Source: Burkholderia ambifaria (GTDB taxonomy: Bacteria > Pseudomonadota > Gammaproteobacteria > Burkholderiales > Burkholderiaceae). From it: a stretch of 45,235 bases of DNA. The position numbers and the translations under genes are program-made. The DNA lies in NCBI RefSeq assembly GCF_001443045.1, contig NZ_LKPJ01000009.1:188764-233998 (forward strand), given 5' to 3'. Position 1 is the first letter of the stretch. Every line of letters starts with the position of its first letter. Below the pieces are notes generated by a model. The model had not been told where the DNA came from. It did not search any database and saw nothing but the letters and a program-made list of their open reading frames with translations. Positions 9,263 through 18,038 of this stretch are shown piece by piece.

Positions 9263-10183
9263 ATGTTTTCGAATACCACCGATCTCGATCTCCGGCTCAT
9301 CCGGGTCTTTCTGGCCGTCGTCGACGCACGCGGCATCACGGCCGCCGAGGCATCGCTCGGTGTGCGGCAGTCGACGATCAGCACGCAGCTCTCCGCGCTG
9401 GAAGCGCGCGTCGGCTTCAAGCTGTGCGATCGCGGGCGCGGCGGCTTTCGCCTGACGTCGAAGGGCGAACGCTTCGCGGCCACCGCGCGCACGCTCGTCG
9501 CGGCGACGTCCGAGTTCGTCGCGCGCGTGCGCGACATCGACCGCAAGCTGGTCGGCACACTGTCGATCGGCCTGATCGGGCAGGCGCCGCTCGTCGAGAA
9601 CGCGCGCCTCGCCGACGCGATCGGCGCGTTCCGCAAGCGCGACCAGGCCGTCACGTTCTCGATGAAGGTCGCGTCGCCGCAGGAACTCGAGGAAAGTCTC
9701 GTCAACAACCAGCTCGATCTCGCGATCGGGTATTTCTGGCATCGCGTGCCGGGGCTCGACTACACGCCGCTGTTCACCGAGGAACAGGTGGTGTACTGCG
9801 GGCGCGGGCATCCGCTCTTTCATGCGCCGCGGCCGGTGTCGGCCGATGACCTGCAGGCGCACGACTGGGTGTGGCGCACCTATCCGGTGCCGGAGGAGCA
9901 GTATCCGCTGCCGGAGCGGCGCGTGACCGCGAGCGCGGACAGTATCGAGGCCGCGACGATCCTGATCCTGTCGGGCGGGCATCTCGGCTACCTGCCCGCG
10001 CATTACGCGGAGCCGTTCGAGCAGCGCGGGCTCGTCAAGGCCGTCGGCCGCACGACGTTCAGCTTCGACGTGCCGCTGCATCTCGCGATGAAGCGCAGCA
10101 CGAGCGAGAAGCCGATCGTCGCTGCGTTCTGCGAGGACCTGCTGCGTGCGTTCAACATCAAGGCGATCGCGTTGGCCGCGTAG
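9263..10183 (+). CDS. LysR-family transcriptional regulator
   Basis: This 306-residue regulator has an N-terminal winged helix-turn-helix (about 8-67: FLAVVDARGITAAEASLGV, then STISTQLSALEARVG) and a periplasmic-binding-protein-like effector domain (about 92-295). The ligand is unknown. It follows the FAD oxidoreductase by 137 bp and converges with the MFS transporter gene with only 12 bp between stops. It probably controls the oxidoreductase, the transporter or both. LysR proteins usually bind T-N11-A sites, but none was assigned here with confidence. Confidence 0.92.
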   Translation: MFSNTTDLDLRLIRVFLAVVDARGITAAEASLGVRQSTISTQLSALEARVGFKLCDRGRGGFRLTSKGERFAATARTLVAATSEFVARVRDIDRKLVGTLSIGLIGQAPLVENARLADAIGAFRKRDQAVTFSMKVASPQELEESLVNNQLDLAIGYFWHRVPGLDYTPLFTEEQVVYCGRGHPLFHAPRPVSADDLQAHDWVWRTYPVPEEQYPLPERRVTASADSIEAATILILSGGHLGYLPAHYAEPFEQRGLVKAVGRTTFSFDVPLHLAMKRSTSEKPIVAAFCEDLLRAFNIKAIALAA

Positions 10184-10195
10184 CACGGCACCCGC

Positions 10196-11593
10196 TCATG
10201 CGTCGATGCGTTCGACCTTGCCGACCAGCAGCCCATACGACAGGCTGCCCGCGAGCGCCATCGCGGCGATGTAGGTGATCGCGCGCGAGAAGTCCGCGCC
10301 GTCGACGAGCAACCCGATCACGATCGGCGTCGCGATCGCGGACAGGTTGCCGATCAGGTTGAACACGCCGCCCGTGAGGCCGAGCAGCCGCGCGGGCGCG
10401 AGGCCCGACACGAGCGACCACGTGATCGACGCGAAGCCGTTGCCGAAGAATGCGATCGTCATGAATGCGATCACCCAGCCCGTCGACGTGACATAGTTCG
10501 CGCCGATGATGCAGGTCGAGATCAGCAGCCCCGAGATGATCGGCAGCTTGCGCGCGAAGCCCTGCGATGCGCCGCGCCGCATCAGCCAGTCCGACAGCAC
10601 GCCCGAGCACAGCACGCCGACGAACGCGGCGAGAAACGGCAGCGACGCGAGAAAGCCGGACTTGATGAAGTCCATCCCGCGATACTTGACGAGGTAGGTC
10701 GGGAACCACGTGAGGAAGAACCACAGCGTCGAGTTCAGCGCGAACTGGCCGAGATAGATGCCCCACAACTTGCGCCGGCCGAGCACGATGCCGAGATCGC
10801 GCCACGTCGACGGCGTGCGTTCGGTGCGCGCGGCGATGCGGTCCTCGAGATCGACGAGGCCGCCGCCGTCGCGGATCAACGCGATCTCCGCCGCGTTGAC
10901 GCCGCGAAACGCGCGCGGCTCGCGATACACCGCGTACCAGATCGCGGCCCACGCGATGCCGGCGAGCCCGGTCGCAACGAACACCATGTGCCAGCCGAGA
11001 TGCACCTGCAGCCATGCGAGCACGGGCGTGAGGAACGCGAGGCCGACGAACTGCCCCGACGTGTAGCCGCCGATCGCGCTGGCGCGCTCGCCGGTCGGGA
11101 ACCACGTCGTGACCACGCGGTTGTTGATCGGATAGGCGGGTGCTTCGAGCGCGCCCACCGCGAGCCGCAGCACGATTAGCCCGACGAACGAGCCGGCAAA
11201 ACCGAGCAGCAGCGTCGCGGCCGACCACAGCGCGAGCGCGCCCGCATACAGCACGCGCGGCGACACCTTGTCGACGAGCCAGCCGCCCGGGATCTGCATC
11301 AGCGCGTAGGTCCAGCCGAATGCGGAAAACACGAGGCCCGCGCGGACCGGGTCGATGTTCAACTCCTTGAACAACGCGGGCGCCGCGATCGACAGGTTGC
11401 TGCGGTCGAGATAGTTGATCACCACCGTGACGAACAGCAGCGCCAGGATGATCAGGCGCTTGCGGCTCGGCGGCGCGGTGAAGGCGGCGGTTGCGGACGC
11501 GGACGTGCGGGCTGCGGAATCGGGTACGGTGTCGGCGTGCGCTTGCGGCTGCGCCGACGGGTTGGCATGCGTGCGTGACGCGGAATGGGCCAC
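10196..11593 (-). CDS. MFS transporter, anion:cation symporter type
   Basis: This 465-residue inner-membrane transporter has about 12 hydrophobic segments and a hydrophilic N-terminal tail of about 45 residues. The motif VINYLDRSNLSIAAP in the first helix and GGWLVDKVSPR after helix 2 place it in the ACS family (glucarate, galactonate, phthalate and related carboxylate importers). The specificity is unknown. By context it may import the carboxylate or guanidino compound degraded by the adjacent enzymes. The upstream 194 bp contain its promoter region and no gene. Confidence 0.9.
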   Translation of the reverse strand: MAHSASRTHANPSAQPQAHADTVPDSAARTSASATAAFTAPPSRKRLIILALLFVTVVINYLDRSNLSIAAPALFKELNIDPVRAGLVFSAFGWTYALMQIPGGWLVDKVSPRVLYAGALALWSAATLLLGFAGSFVGLIVLRLAVGALEAPAYPINNRVVTTWFPTGERASAIGGYTSGQFVGLAFLTPVLAWLQVHLGWHMVFVATGLAGIAWAAIWYAVYREPRAFRGVNAAEIALIRDGGGLVDLEDRIAARTERTPSTWRDLGIVLGRRKLWGIYLGQFALNSTLWFFLTWFPTYLVKYRGMDFIKSGFLASLPFLAAFVGVLCSGVLSDWLMRRGASQGFARKLPIISGLLISTCIIGANYVTSTGWVIAFMTIAFFGNGFASITWSLVSGLAPARLLGLTGGVFNLIGNLSAIATPIVIGLLVDGADFSRAITYIAAMALAGSLSYGLLVGKVERIDA

Positions 11594-11787
11594 GGTCGTC
11601 TCCTGTGTTCTGTGTCGGCCTGCACCCGCGGGCGGGCGGCCGAATCCAATGGCATTGGGCGAACGTTAGGGCCGTGGCGCGAAGCGCGTCAACATTTGGG
11701 CAGGTATCCCTATTAATGGGACGCCGGGCGCTCAGTATGTGAGAAAGTGCGGCGAAAGTGCGGTGTGCCCGGTCGCCGCATCGTGGT

Positions 11788-12648
11788 TCAGCCGCCGGTT
11801 GCTTCCTTCGCGCTGACCCAACCCTGCGCGGTCCCGCCGCGTGGATTGCGATACAGCACCTTCAGCCACTGGAAGTCGGCGCTGGCATCGATCAGCTCGA
11901 GCGTATCGCCCGCGACCACATAGCGACGCGTCGGCGCATCGTTCATCGCGTCGTGCAGCGGCAGGCGCGCCGGGCGTACCTTGAACGTAACCTTGCCGCC
12001 GCCGTACGCGTCGGGGCGGCGCGATACGCGTTTGCCGTGTTCGTCGTAGGTCAGCAGCAACGACGAGGGACCCGAGTCGCCGTCGAGCAGGTCACGAAGA
12101 TCGTCGGGAATCGCTTCGCTGGACTGATAGAGATACATCCGGCCGTTGCCGTCGAAGCGGTATGCGTCGGTATACCAGATCGGCCCGCCCCGGCACGAAC
12201 TGTAGAGCGTGCGATCCTTCGGCTTCGCGTCGACGTTGATCAGGTCGTCGCAGTTGCCGTGCGGCATGTCGGCCGCGGGCAATTTCAGCGGCTCGAACTG
12301 CTGGCGTGCGGCGTCGTACGGAAAGATGCCGTAGCTCTCGTTGACCATCCCGAGCAGCGCGTGCGCGGCGAGATCGCGGTGGCCGTCGAAGTTGTAGTCG
12401 TCCGATGCGAGCTGGTAGTGGCCGTCCTCGTCGGATACGCCGACGTCGAGCGTTTGCGTTTTCCCGCTCGGCAGGAAGCGGATCGTGATGCGCGAGCCGT
12501 CGGCGTGTTCGACGCGCGCCGTGATGGCGTCGTCGACCTTGAACGTGAGCAGCGGTTTGGCCGCCTGCGCGGCAGCAACCGATGCGCAGCACGCGATCAG
12601 CAGCGCGCAGCGGCGAAGAAGCGGTTGGAATCGCGAAGGGCGTGTCAT
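11788..12648 (-). CDS. Exported protein with C-terminal SH3-like domain
   Basis: The 286-residue protein has a signal peptide (about 1-29: hydrophobic LLIACCASVAAAQA ending in a likely Ala-x-Ala site). The middle (about 30-215) includes DDYNFDGHRDLAAHALLG, an acidic repeat-like motif of the XAC2610/VCBS calcium-binding kind. The C-terminal about 55 residues look like a bacterial SH3 domain (RYVVAGDTLELIDAS, then WLKVLYRNPRGGTAQGWV). It is probably periplasmic and may bind the cell wall. It lies 44 bp downstream of the 122-residue acidic protein on the same strand. The function is not known. Confidence 0.7.
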   Translation of the reverse strand: MTRPSRFQPLLRRCALLIACCASVAAAQAAKPLLTFKVDDAITARVEHADGSRITIRFLPSGKTQTLDVGVSDEDGHYQLASDDYNFDGHRDLAAHALLGMVNESYGIFPYDAARQQFEPLKLPAADMPHGNCDDLINVDAKPKDRTLYSSCRGGPIWYTDAYRFDGNGRMYLYQSSEAIPDDLRDLLDGDSGPSSLLLTYDEHGKRVSRRPDAYGGGKVTFKVRPARLPLHDAMNDAPTRRYVVAGDTLELIDASADFQWLKVLYRNPRGGTAQGWVSAKEATGG

Positions 12649-12692
12649 GAGCGGCGTTCGAACGCGTGGGGTGGCGTGTTGCGCAGAGCGGC

Positions 12693-13061
12693 TTACGCGC
12701 TTGCGCTGTCGTCGCGATACCCGCTCTTGCCGTCGAAGATTTCCGCCAGCGCGGCACGTAGCGCGACGGGATCGTGCTCGCCGGGCGCGAGATGGATCAC
12801 GTAATGGGTATTGCCGTCCAGACGCGCGGCAGTGCGCTCGTCGAGCTCGACTTCGATCGTGTCGCTCGTCAGACGCACCGTCAGATCCTTCACGTGCGCA
12901 GTGAGCTGGTCGTGCACCATCACCTCGATCGACGATTCCTCGGGGAAGCGCAGCAGCGAGAAGCAGTAGTCTTGCTGCGCGTCGTGGCAATAGATGTTCG
13001 CGCAGCTTTCGTCGTCGTCGATGTCGGACGTGGCCGCGCCGACGGTGGCGTGTAGTTCCAT
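12693..13061 (-). CDS. Small acidic hypothetical protein, 122 aa
   Basis: I do not recognise the family. The protein starts MELHATVGAATSD and is strongly acidic, with no signal peptide. It looks all-beta with alternating strands (IEVMVHDQLTAHVKDLTVRL) followed by a helix (PVALRAALAEIFDG). The start at 13061 has a GGAG site at suitable spacing. It is placed immediately downstream of the HxlR regulator and upstream of the exported SH3-like protein, all on the minus strand. The size, acidity and pairing with an exported partner are reminiscent of accessory or immunity-like proteins, but nothing in the sequence proves this. Confidence 0.65.
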   Translation of the reverse strand: MELHATVGAATSDIDDDESCANIYCHDAQQDYCFSLLRFPEESSIEVMVHDQLTAHVKDLTVRLTSDTIEVELDERTAARLDGNTHYVIHLAPGEHDPVALRAALAEIFDGKSGYRDDSASA

Positions 13062-13084
13062 GATGCTTTTCTCCGGGTGTGGGG

Positions 13085-13462
13085 TTATTGCGGCAGGCCG
13101 GCGTCGGCTTCGATCGCGTCGGGCGTCGCACGGGCATCGCATTGCGCATCGCGCGCCTTCAGCCACAGCCCGAATTCACGCATGACCTCGACGACGGGCC
13201 GCAGCCGGTCGCCGTCCGCGGTCAGATCGTACTCGACGCGCACCGGCACTTCCGGATACACGGTGCGTCGCACGAAGCCGGCGTCCTCGAGCGCGCGCAG
13301 ATCGAGCGTCAGCATCCGCTGCGAGATGCCCGGCATGTCGCGGCGCAGGTCGCTGAAGCGTTTCGGCCCGTCGAGCAGGTACGACACGAGCAGCAGCCGC
13401 CAGCGGCCGCCGAGCATGCGCATCGCTTCTTCCACGGAACATCCTGTCGCACTCGTTTTCAT
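13085..13462 (-). CDS. HxlR-family transcriptional regulator
   Basis: This 125-residue winged-helix regulator has the HxlR signature: Cys8 in TGCSVEEAMRMLGGRW, then FSDLRRDMPGISQRMLTLDLRALEDAGFV (two adjoining helices) and a wing VRVEYDLTADGDRL. HxlR proteins often sense electrophiles or redox stress. It is divergent from the glutathione transferase gene at 13600, with a 137-bp shared promoter region, so it is the likely regulator of that gene. The frame stays open a little further upstream, but the Met at 13462 gives the usual family N-terminus. Confidence 0.9.
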   Translation of the reverse strand: MKTSATGCSVEEAMRMLGGRWRLLLVSYLLDGPKRFSDLRRDMPGISQRMLTLDLRALEDAGFVRRTVYPEVPVRVEYDLTADGDRLRPVVEVMREFGLWLKARDAQCDARATPDAIEADAGLPQ

Positions 13463-13599
13463 GCTGCTGGCCCTGGGTCGGTAACTTTTTTGTGACTACG
13501 GCACAAACGACTGCCGTCTTCCCGGCGCGGCGCCGATGCGAGATATTAGCGCCCGCGTCGCGGCGAATCGATATACGGATCATTCAAAGAAGGAAACGC

Positions 13600-14238
13600 A
13601 TGAAGCTCTATCACGCTCCCGGCAGCTGTTCGCAGGCAATCCGCATCGTGCTGCACGAAGCGGGCATCGATGCGCAGATCGTCGCGGTCGACGCGCGCAA
13701 GCATCGAATCGACGACGGCCGAAACTACTACGACGTCACCGAGCTTGGCTACGTGCCGCTGCTCGAACTCGACGACGGCACGACGCTGCGCGAAGGACCG
13801 GTGATCGCGCAGTATCTCGCGGACCGGCGCCCGGAAGCGGGGCTCGCGCCCGCATACGGCACGCTCGCCCGCTACCGGCTGATGGAATGGCTGAACTTCC
13901 TCGGCACCGAGATTCACAAGGGCTTCATTCCGCTGCTGTACGCGGTGCAGGCGGGGAAATATGTCGACCCGGTGCGGCAGAAGCTCGACAGCCGCTTCGC
14001 ATGGATCGACCGGCAGCTCGACGGCAATACGTATTTGACGGGCGACACGTTCACGATCGCCGATGCGTACTTGTTCGCGCTCACGGGCTGGGGCAAGGCC
14101 GAATGGATGCGCTCGGTGTACAACGCGGACATCGACCTGAGCCGGCATGCGAACCTGCGTGCGTGGTACGAGCGGGTGCGGGCGCGGCCGGCCGTGCAGC
14201 AGGTGCTGCAGGCCGACGCGCGGCCGAACGCGTCCTGA
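13600..14238 (+). CDS. gstA: Glutathione S-transferase, beta-like
   Basis: The product is a 212-residue cytosolic enzyme. The thioredoxin-like N-terminal domain starts MKLYHAPGSCSQAIRIVLHEAG, with the Ser/Cys pair that in beta-class GSTs contacts glutathione. VPLLELDDGTTLREGPVIAQYL at 50-71 (family glutathione-binding Pro and Glu-x-x-x-Ile) precedes the all-helical C-terminal domain (about 90-205), with the family N-capping Asp in FTIADAYLFA. An AAGGAA site precedes the ATG at 13600. Divergence from the HxlR regulator suggests induction by an electrophile. It converges on the antiporter gene. Confidence 0.9.
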   Translation: MKLYHAPGSCSQAIRIVLHEAGIDAQIVAVDARKHRIDDGRNYYDVTELGYVPLLELDDGTTLREGPVIAQYLADRRPEAGLAPAYGTLARYRLMEWLNFLGTEIHKGFIPLLYAVQAGKYVDPVRQKLDSRFAWIDRQLDGNTYLTGDTFTIADAYLFALTGWGKAEWMRSVYNADIDLSRHANLRAWYERVRARPAVQQVLQADARPNAS

Positions 14239-14274
14239 TCGACGCGCGCGGGGAGCCCGGCGCGGTCGGCGCAC

Positions 14275-15285
14275 TCAGCGCGTCAGTGTCACGAACAGGT
14301 AACCGACGTAACCGGCCCCATTCGCCAGCAGCGCCCAGATCGCGAGCCCGCGCGCACGGGCATTGACGCGCAGCCAGACCGCCGCCGCGAGCGTGATGAC
14401 TACACCGGTCAGCACTTCGGGGCGCGGCTCCCACGGCGTCAGCATGATGCCGATCGCCGGCAGCAGCGTGCCCTGGAACACCATCGCGCCGGTGATGTTG
14501 CCGAATGCGAGCGTGTCCTTCTTGCGGCGGATCCACAGCACGCTGTTGACCTTCTCCGGTAGCTCCGTCGCAATCGGTACGATGATCAGCGACAGCAGCA
14601 GCGCGGAAATGCCGAGCAGGTGCGACACGCCCTCGACGCCATGAATGAAGCCCTTCGCACCGCCGACGAGCAGCGCGACGCCGAGCGCGAGTTGCAGCGC
14701 GATGGTCGCGAGGTTGGTCGGCAGCCCGACGCGCGACAGGAACATCGCGTGCGGCGCTTCGGTGCCGTGCCCGGCATCGACGAGCTGCATCGATGCGCGG
14801 AACGTCATTACCACGTACATCACGTAGATCCCGACCAGCATGACGGCGAGCAGCGCGCGGACGGCCCACACGTGATGCGGGATGAACATCGCGACGGTGG
14901 CGAGCGCGAACGCGGCGATGAAGTAGTTCAGGTCGCGCACGAAGCCGGTCCGCTCGGGCGCGATCGTGCCGGTCAGGCCGCGCGAGCGGATCACGGCGAG
15001 CGTCATCAGGAAAGTCGTCAGCGTCGCGAGCATCAGCGGCGCGCCGAGAATCGCGCCGACGCCGATTTCCTCGTTGACGGTCGCGTTCGACGTGCCGCCC
15101 GCGAGCGCGAGCAGCGGCACCATCGTTTCGGGCAGCGCGGTGCCGACGGCCGCGAACAGCGAACCGGTGACGCCCTCGGAAATCTTCAGCCGTTCGCCGA
15201 GATGTTCGAGCGCATTCGTGAAGAGTTCGGCGGCGACCAGGATGACGATCAGCATGAACGCCAGTTCGACGAGCATCGACGTCAT
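14275..15285 (-). CDS. CaCA-family Na+/Ca2+-exchanger-type antiporter
   Basis: This is a 336-residue inner-membrane protein with about 10 helices. The two alpha-repeat motifs of the cation/Ca2+ exchanger family are visible: GTALPETMVPLLALAGG at about 49-65, and PIATELPEKVNSVLWIRRKK near 225-245 followed by FGNITGAMVFQG. Each carries the ion-binding Glu. Although annotated members are often called calcium antiporters, the yybP-ykoY riboswitch in the leader indicates control by Mn2+, so manganese efflux is a reasonable physiological role. The leader is 250 nt, long for a housekeeping transporter. Confidence 0.88.
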   Translation of the reverse strand: MTSMLVELAFMLIVILVAAELFTNALEHLGERLKISEGVTGSLFAAVGTALPETMVPLLALAGGTSNATVNEEIGVGAILGAPLMLATLTTFLMTLAVIRSRGLTGTIAPERTGFVRDLNYFIAAFALATVAMFIPHHVWAVRALLAVMLVGIYVMYVVMTFRASMQLVDAGHGTEAPHAMFLSRVGLPTNLATIALQLALGVALLVGGAKGFIHGVEGVSHLLGISALLLSLIIVPIATELPEKVNSVLWIRRKKDTLAFGNITGAMVFQGTLLPAIGIMLTPWEPRPEVLTGVVITLAAAVWLRVNARARGLAIWALLANGAGYVGYLFVTLTR

Positions 15286-15370
15286 GCGGCACCTCCGCAG
15301 GCAGGCATGCGGACGGTCGTGGAACTCACGAAATGTGAAGGGAAGGCAAGGAGGAACATGGGGACTCCGT

Positions 15371-15540
15371 GGTCGGACGTGGACGAACCATGACGCATCT
15401 GCCGACGTCCGACCAGGACCGACGCGATGCGTCGATGGTCTCGCCAGACCGATTCGGCCGAACGCGCCACGGCCGCAGGCCGAGTGTGTTGACGCGTTCG
15501 CTTTCCGGGGAAGGAAAGCAGGCTACTCCCCAAAGACGAA
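15371..15540 (-). promoter_or_regulatory. yybP-ykoY manganese riboswitch and downstream stem-loops
   Basis: Read on the minus strand, the leader contains the conserved yybP-ykoY words in order: CTTTGGGGAGTAGCC (15521-15535), GTCAACACACTCGGCC (about 15478-15493), and the GGTCT-GGCG-AGACC hairpin (15437-15450). Between the aptamer and the gene are a GACGC/GCGTC hairpin (15421-15433) and a 10-bp inverted repeat GGTCGGACGT/ACGTCCGACC (15371-15380 with 15405-15414). The 8-mer at 15392-15399 can also pair with 15426-15433, so two alternative folds are possible. That is what an expression platform needs. Mn2+ is the known ligand of the class. Confidence 0.85.
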
Positions 15541-15544
15541 AGGC

Positions 15545-15573
15545 AGTCTAGCCGAGCCGGCCGCTTTCGGCAA
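15545..15573 (-). promoter_or_regulatory. Sigma70-type promoter for riboswitch-antiporter transcript
   Basis: On the minus strand, TTGCCG (15568-15573), a 17-bp spacer and TAGACT (15545-15550) match the sigma70 consensus well. The predicted start of transcription near 15538 falls directly before the first conserved riboswitch segment, as expected for a leader RNA. Confidence 0.7.
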
Positions 15574-15676
15574 GATTGGGCGGTCACCCCCTTTCATTCG
15601 GGACGGTAAGTCGCGTGACAGCGGATGCGCATGGCGTACGGGGAAGCAATCGGCGTGCGCGCGTGTCACGCTTGGG

Positions 15677-17092
15677 TCATGAAGCCCGGGCCGGGAAATA
15701 CAGCGCGAACGTCGTGCGCCCGTCGCGGCTCGCGACCTCGACCTTGCCGCGGTGCAGTTCGACGATCGACTTGACGATTGCGAGCCCGAGCCCGGCGTTG
15801 CGCGCCGCGCCGTGCCGCGACGAATCGATCCGGTAGAAGCGCTCGAAGATCCGCTCGATCTGCTCGGGCGGAATCGCCGCGCCGCGGTTCGTGACTTCGA
15901 CGACCGCGTACCCGGGCCGCGTCGATACGGCCAGCTCGACCGTCGACCCGGATTCCGCGTGTTCGAGCGCGTTCGACGCGAGGTTGCTGACGGCGCGCCG
16001 AAACAGCGTCGCGTCCGCGACGACCGGCGCTTCGCCCCGCACGTCGAGGTGCACGCCGGCTTCGTCCGCCAGCGCCTGGAAATACGACGCGAGCCGGCGC
16101 AGTTCGTTGCCCGCGTCGAGTTCGACAGTCTTCAGGTGCTGTCGCGCATTGTCCGTGCGCGCAAGAAACAGCATGTTCTCGATCATCCGCTGCAGCCGCT
16201 CGCATTCCTCGATGTTCGAATCGATCAGCGCTTCGTATTCCTCGGTGGTGCGGGCGCGCGACAGCGTGACCTGCGACGCGCTGATCACGTTCGCGAGCGG
16301 TGTGCGCATGTCGTGCGCGAGGTCGGACGAGAACTGCGACAGCCGCACGAACGCGCGCTCGAGCCGGTCGAGCATCCGGTTGACCGACGTGGCGAGCTCG
16401 CGCAGTTCGACCGGGCCGCCGCGTGCATCGAGGCGCGCGTTCAGGTTGTGCGCCTCGATGCGCGACGTCTGCCGGCCGAGGCTCTCGACCGGGCGCAGGC
16501 CGCGCGATGCGACCGCGTAGCCGAGCGCGCCGACCAGCAGCGCGCCGAGCGCGGCCGCGAGCCAGATGTCGACCCGGTAGCTTTCCAGCAGCGACTGGCG
16601 ATCGGTCGCCGTACGCGCCAGCGCAACCTGGATGGTTTCGCCCGACGGCAGCGTGGCGCGCGCGCGCACGCAGCGCGACGTGCCGATGCCGGGCGGCGAG
16701 CAGGTGAACGGGCTGGCGGCCGCGCCCGCTTCCGCGGCCGGCTGCGGCCGCGCGATCACCGATGCGAGCGTGTTGCCGGCTTCGTCGGTGTGTTCGACGA
16801 GCGGGCGGTTCGCGCCGTCGTAGATGCCGAGGTAGACGCCCGGATGCGACAGCAGCACTTCGTGGAAGACGGCCGGATCGGCGCGCAATGCGGCCGTCGA
16901 GCCGCTCGCGTGCGCGAGCTGCAGGAACTGGTTGAGCTTGCCGGCGATCTCGATGTCGTCACGCCGGGTCAGCTCGGCGGACAGCGAGCGATACAGGTAT
17001 GCGCCGGTCAGCGCGAATACGAGCGCGGCGACGGCGGCGAACGCGAGCGTCAGGCGCCGGAGCAGCGAATACGGTGCCGGGCCGCCGGTCAC
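15677..17092 (-). CDS. Heavy-metal sensor histidine kinase (CusS/IrlS-like)
   Basis: This 471-residue inner-membrane kinase has helix 1 at about 14-34, a periplasmic sensor loop 35-174, helix 2 at about 175-195, a HAMP domain, and the phosphoacceptor His260 in [12 protein letters not shown]. It ends with an HATPase domain (N-box [12 protein letters not shown]-box [18 protein letters not shown]). The start is a GTG at 17090-17092 that overlaps the regulator stop by 4 bases (GTGA), so translation is coupled. The periplasmic loop has two Cys (131, 141) and few His. With the adjacent copper operon and Cop-box, copper is the likely signal. Confidence 0.9.
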   Translation of the reverse strand: MTGGPAPYSLLRRLTLAFAAVAALVFALTGAYLYRSLSAELTRRDDIEIAGKLNQFLQLAHASGSTAALRADPAVFHEVLLSHPGVYLGIYDGANRPLVEHTDEAGNTLASVIARPQPAAEAGAAASPFTCSPPGIGTSRCVRARATLPSGETIQVALARTATDRQSLLESYRVDIWLAAALGALLVGALGYAVASRGLRPVESLGRQTSRIEAHNLNARLDARGGPVELRELATSVNRMLDRLERAFVRLSQFSSDLAHDMRTPLANVISASQVTLSRARTTEEYEALIDSNIEECERLQRMIENMLFLARTDNARQHLKTVELDAGNELRRLASYFQALADEAGVHLDVRGEAPVVADATLFRRAVSNLASNALEHAESGSTVELAVSTRPGYAVVEVTNRGAAIPPEQIERIFERFYRIDSSRHGAARNAGLGLAIVKSIVELHRGKVEVASRDGRTTFALYFPARAS

Positions 17093-17760
17093 GCGCGATC
17101 CTCGAGCACGTAGCCCATCCCGCGTATCGTGTGGATCAGCTTCTTCTCGTACGCGTTGTCGATCTTCGCGCGCAGGCGCTTGATCGCCGCATCGACGACG
17201 TTCGTGTCACTGTCGAAATTCATGTCCCAGATCTGCGACGTGATGAAAGTGCGAGTGAGCACCTCGCCCTCGCGCTCCGCGAGCAGCTGCAGCAGCGCGA
17301 ATTCCTGCGCGGTCAGGTCGATGCGGTTGTCGGCGCGCCGTACGCGGCGCTTGATCAGATCGACCTCGAGATCGGCGACGTGCAGGATGTCGCGCGCATT
17401 GCGCGGCGCGCGCCGCAGCAACGAACGGATGCGCGCGAGGAACTCCACGTACGCGAACGGCTTGAGCAGGTAGTCGTCGGCGCCCAGTTCGAGCCCCGTG
17501 ACCTTGTCCTCGATCGCCTCGCGGGCCGTGAGCAGCAGCACGGGCGTCTGCTTCTGCGCGCGCAGCCGCCGGAGCACCTCGAAGCCGTCCAGCTCCGGCA
17601 GCATCACGTCGAGCACGACGAGATCGAAATCCTCGTGCAGCGCGAGGAACAGCCCGTCCGTGCCGTTCTCGGCCACGTCGACCGTGTAGCTCGCCTCCGT
17701 CAGCCCCTTGCGGAGGTACGACGCCATCTTGGGTTCGTCTTCGACTATCAGTATCCGCAT
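17089..17760 (-). CDS. OmpR-family response regulator (CusR/CopR/IrlR-like)
   Basis: The product is a 223-residue cytosolic regulator. The receiver domain (1-120) has the acidic pocket at VEDEP, phosphoacceptor Asp51 in [14 protein letters not shown], and Lys in LLKPFAY. The winged-helix DNA-binding domain (about 125-223) contains [20 protein letters not shown]. It is the first gene of a two-gene unit with the sensor kinase and is divergent from the copper operon. The Cus/Cop-box palindrome at 17856-17873 lies in the shared 278-bp region and is its likely binding site. Confidence 0.93.
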   Translation of the reverse strand: MRILIVEDEPKMASYLRKGLTEASYTVDVAENGTDGLFLALHEDFDLVVLDVMLPELDGFEVLRRLRAQKQTPVLLLTAREAIEDKVTGLELGADDYLLKPFAYVEFLARIRSLLRRAPRNARDILHVADLEVDLIKRRVRRADNRIDLTAQEFALLQLLAEREGEVLTRTFITSQIWDMNFDSDTNVVDAAIKRLRAKIDNAYEKKLIHTIRGMGYVLEDRA

Positions 17761-17844
17761 GGTGGAGCAGGCCGTCCGTGATTCATCCGTGATTCCAGCC
17801 GGTCAGTGTAACGCGTGAGCTTACGGCGCTGCCCGTGCGCGAAA

Positions 17845-17873
17845 GATGACCGGTGGATGACGGAATTGTCATC
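17845..17873. promoter_or_regulatory. Cus/Cop-box operator for copper response regulator
   Basis: The perfect palindrome GATGACGGAATTGTCATC (17856-17873) matches the E. coli cus box pattern ATGAC-N4-TTGTCAT. A further GATGAC at 17845-17850 is 11 bp upstream of the palindrome's first half-site. That is one DNA turn, the spacing typical of OmpR-family sites. It lies between the divergent regulator and copper operons. Confidence 0.75.
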
Positions 17874-18038
17874 GAGCATGCTTGCGATGCCGCGCCCGCG
17901 TTCGATGAAAATCCGGTCATGTTTCGGCCATGTCGTCGTCACGCCGACGGCGATAAGCTGCGGCCGTCTTGTGTCCGGAGCGCGCCGTCTCGGTGTTGCT
18001 CCCGTTCATCCGGTCGTAGCCTGCCTGATTCCACCTCC

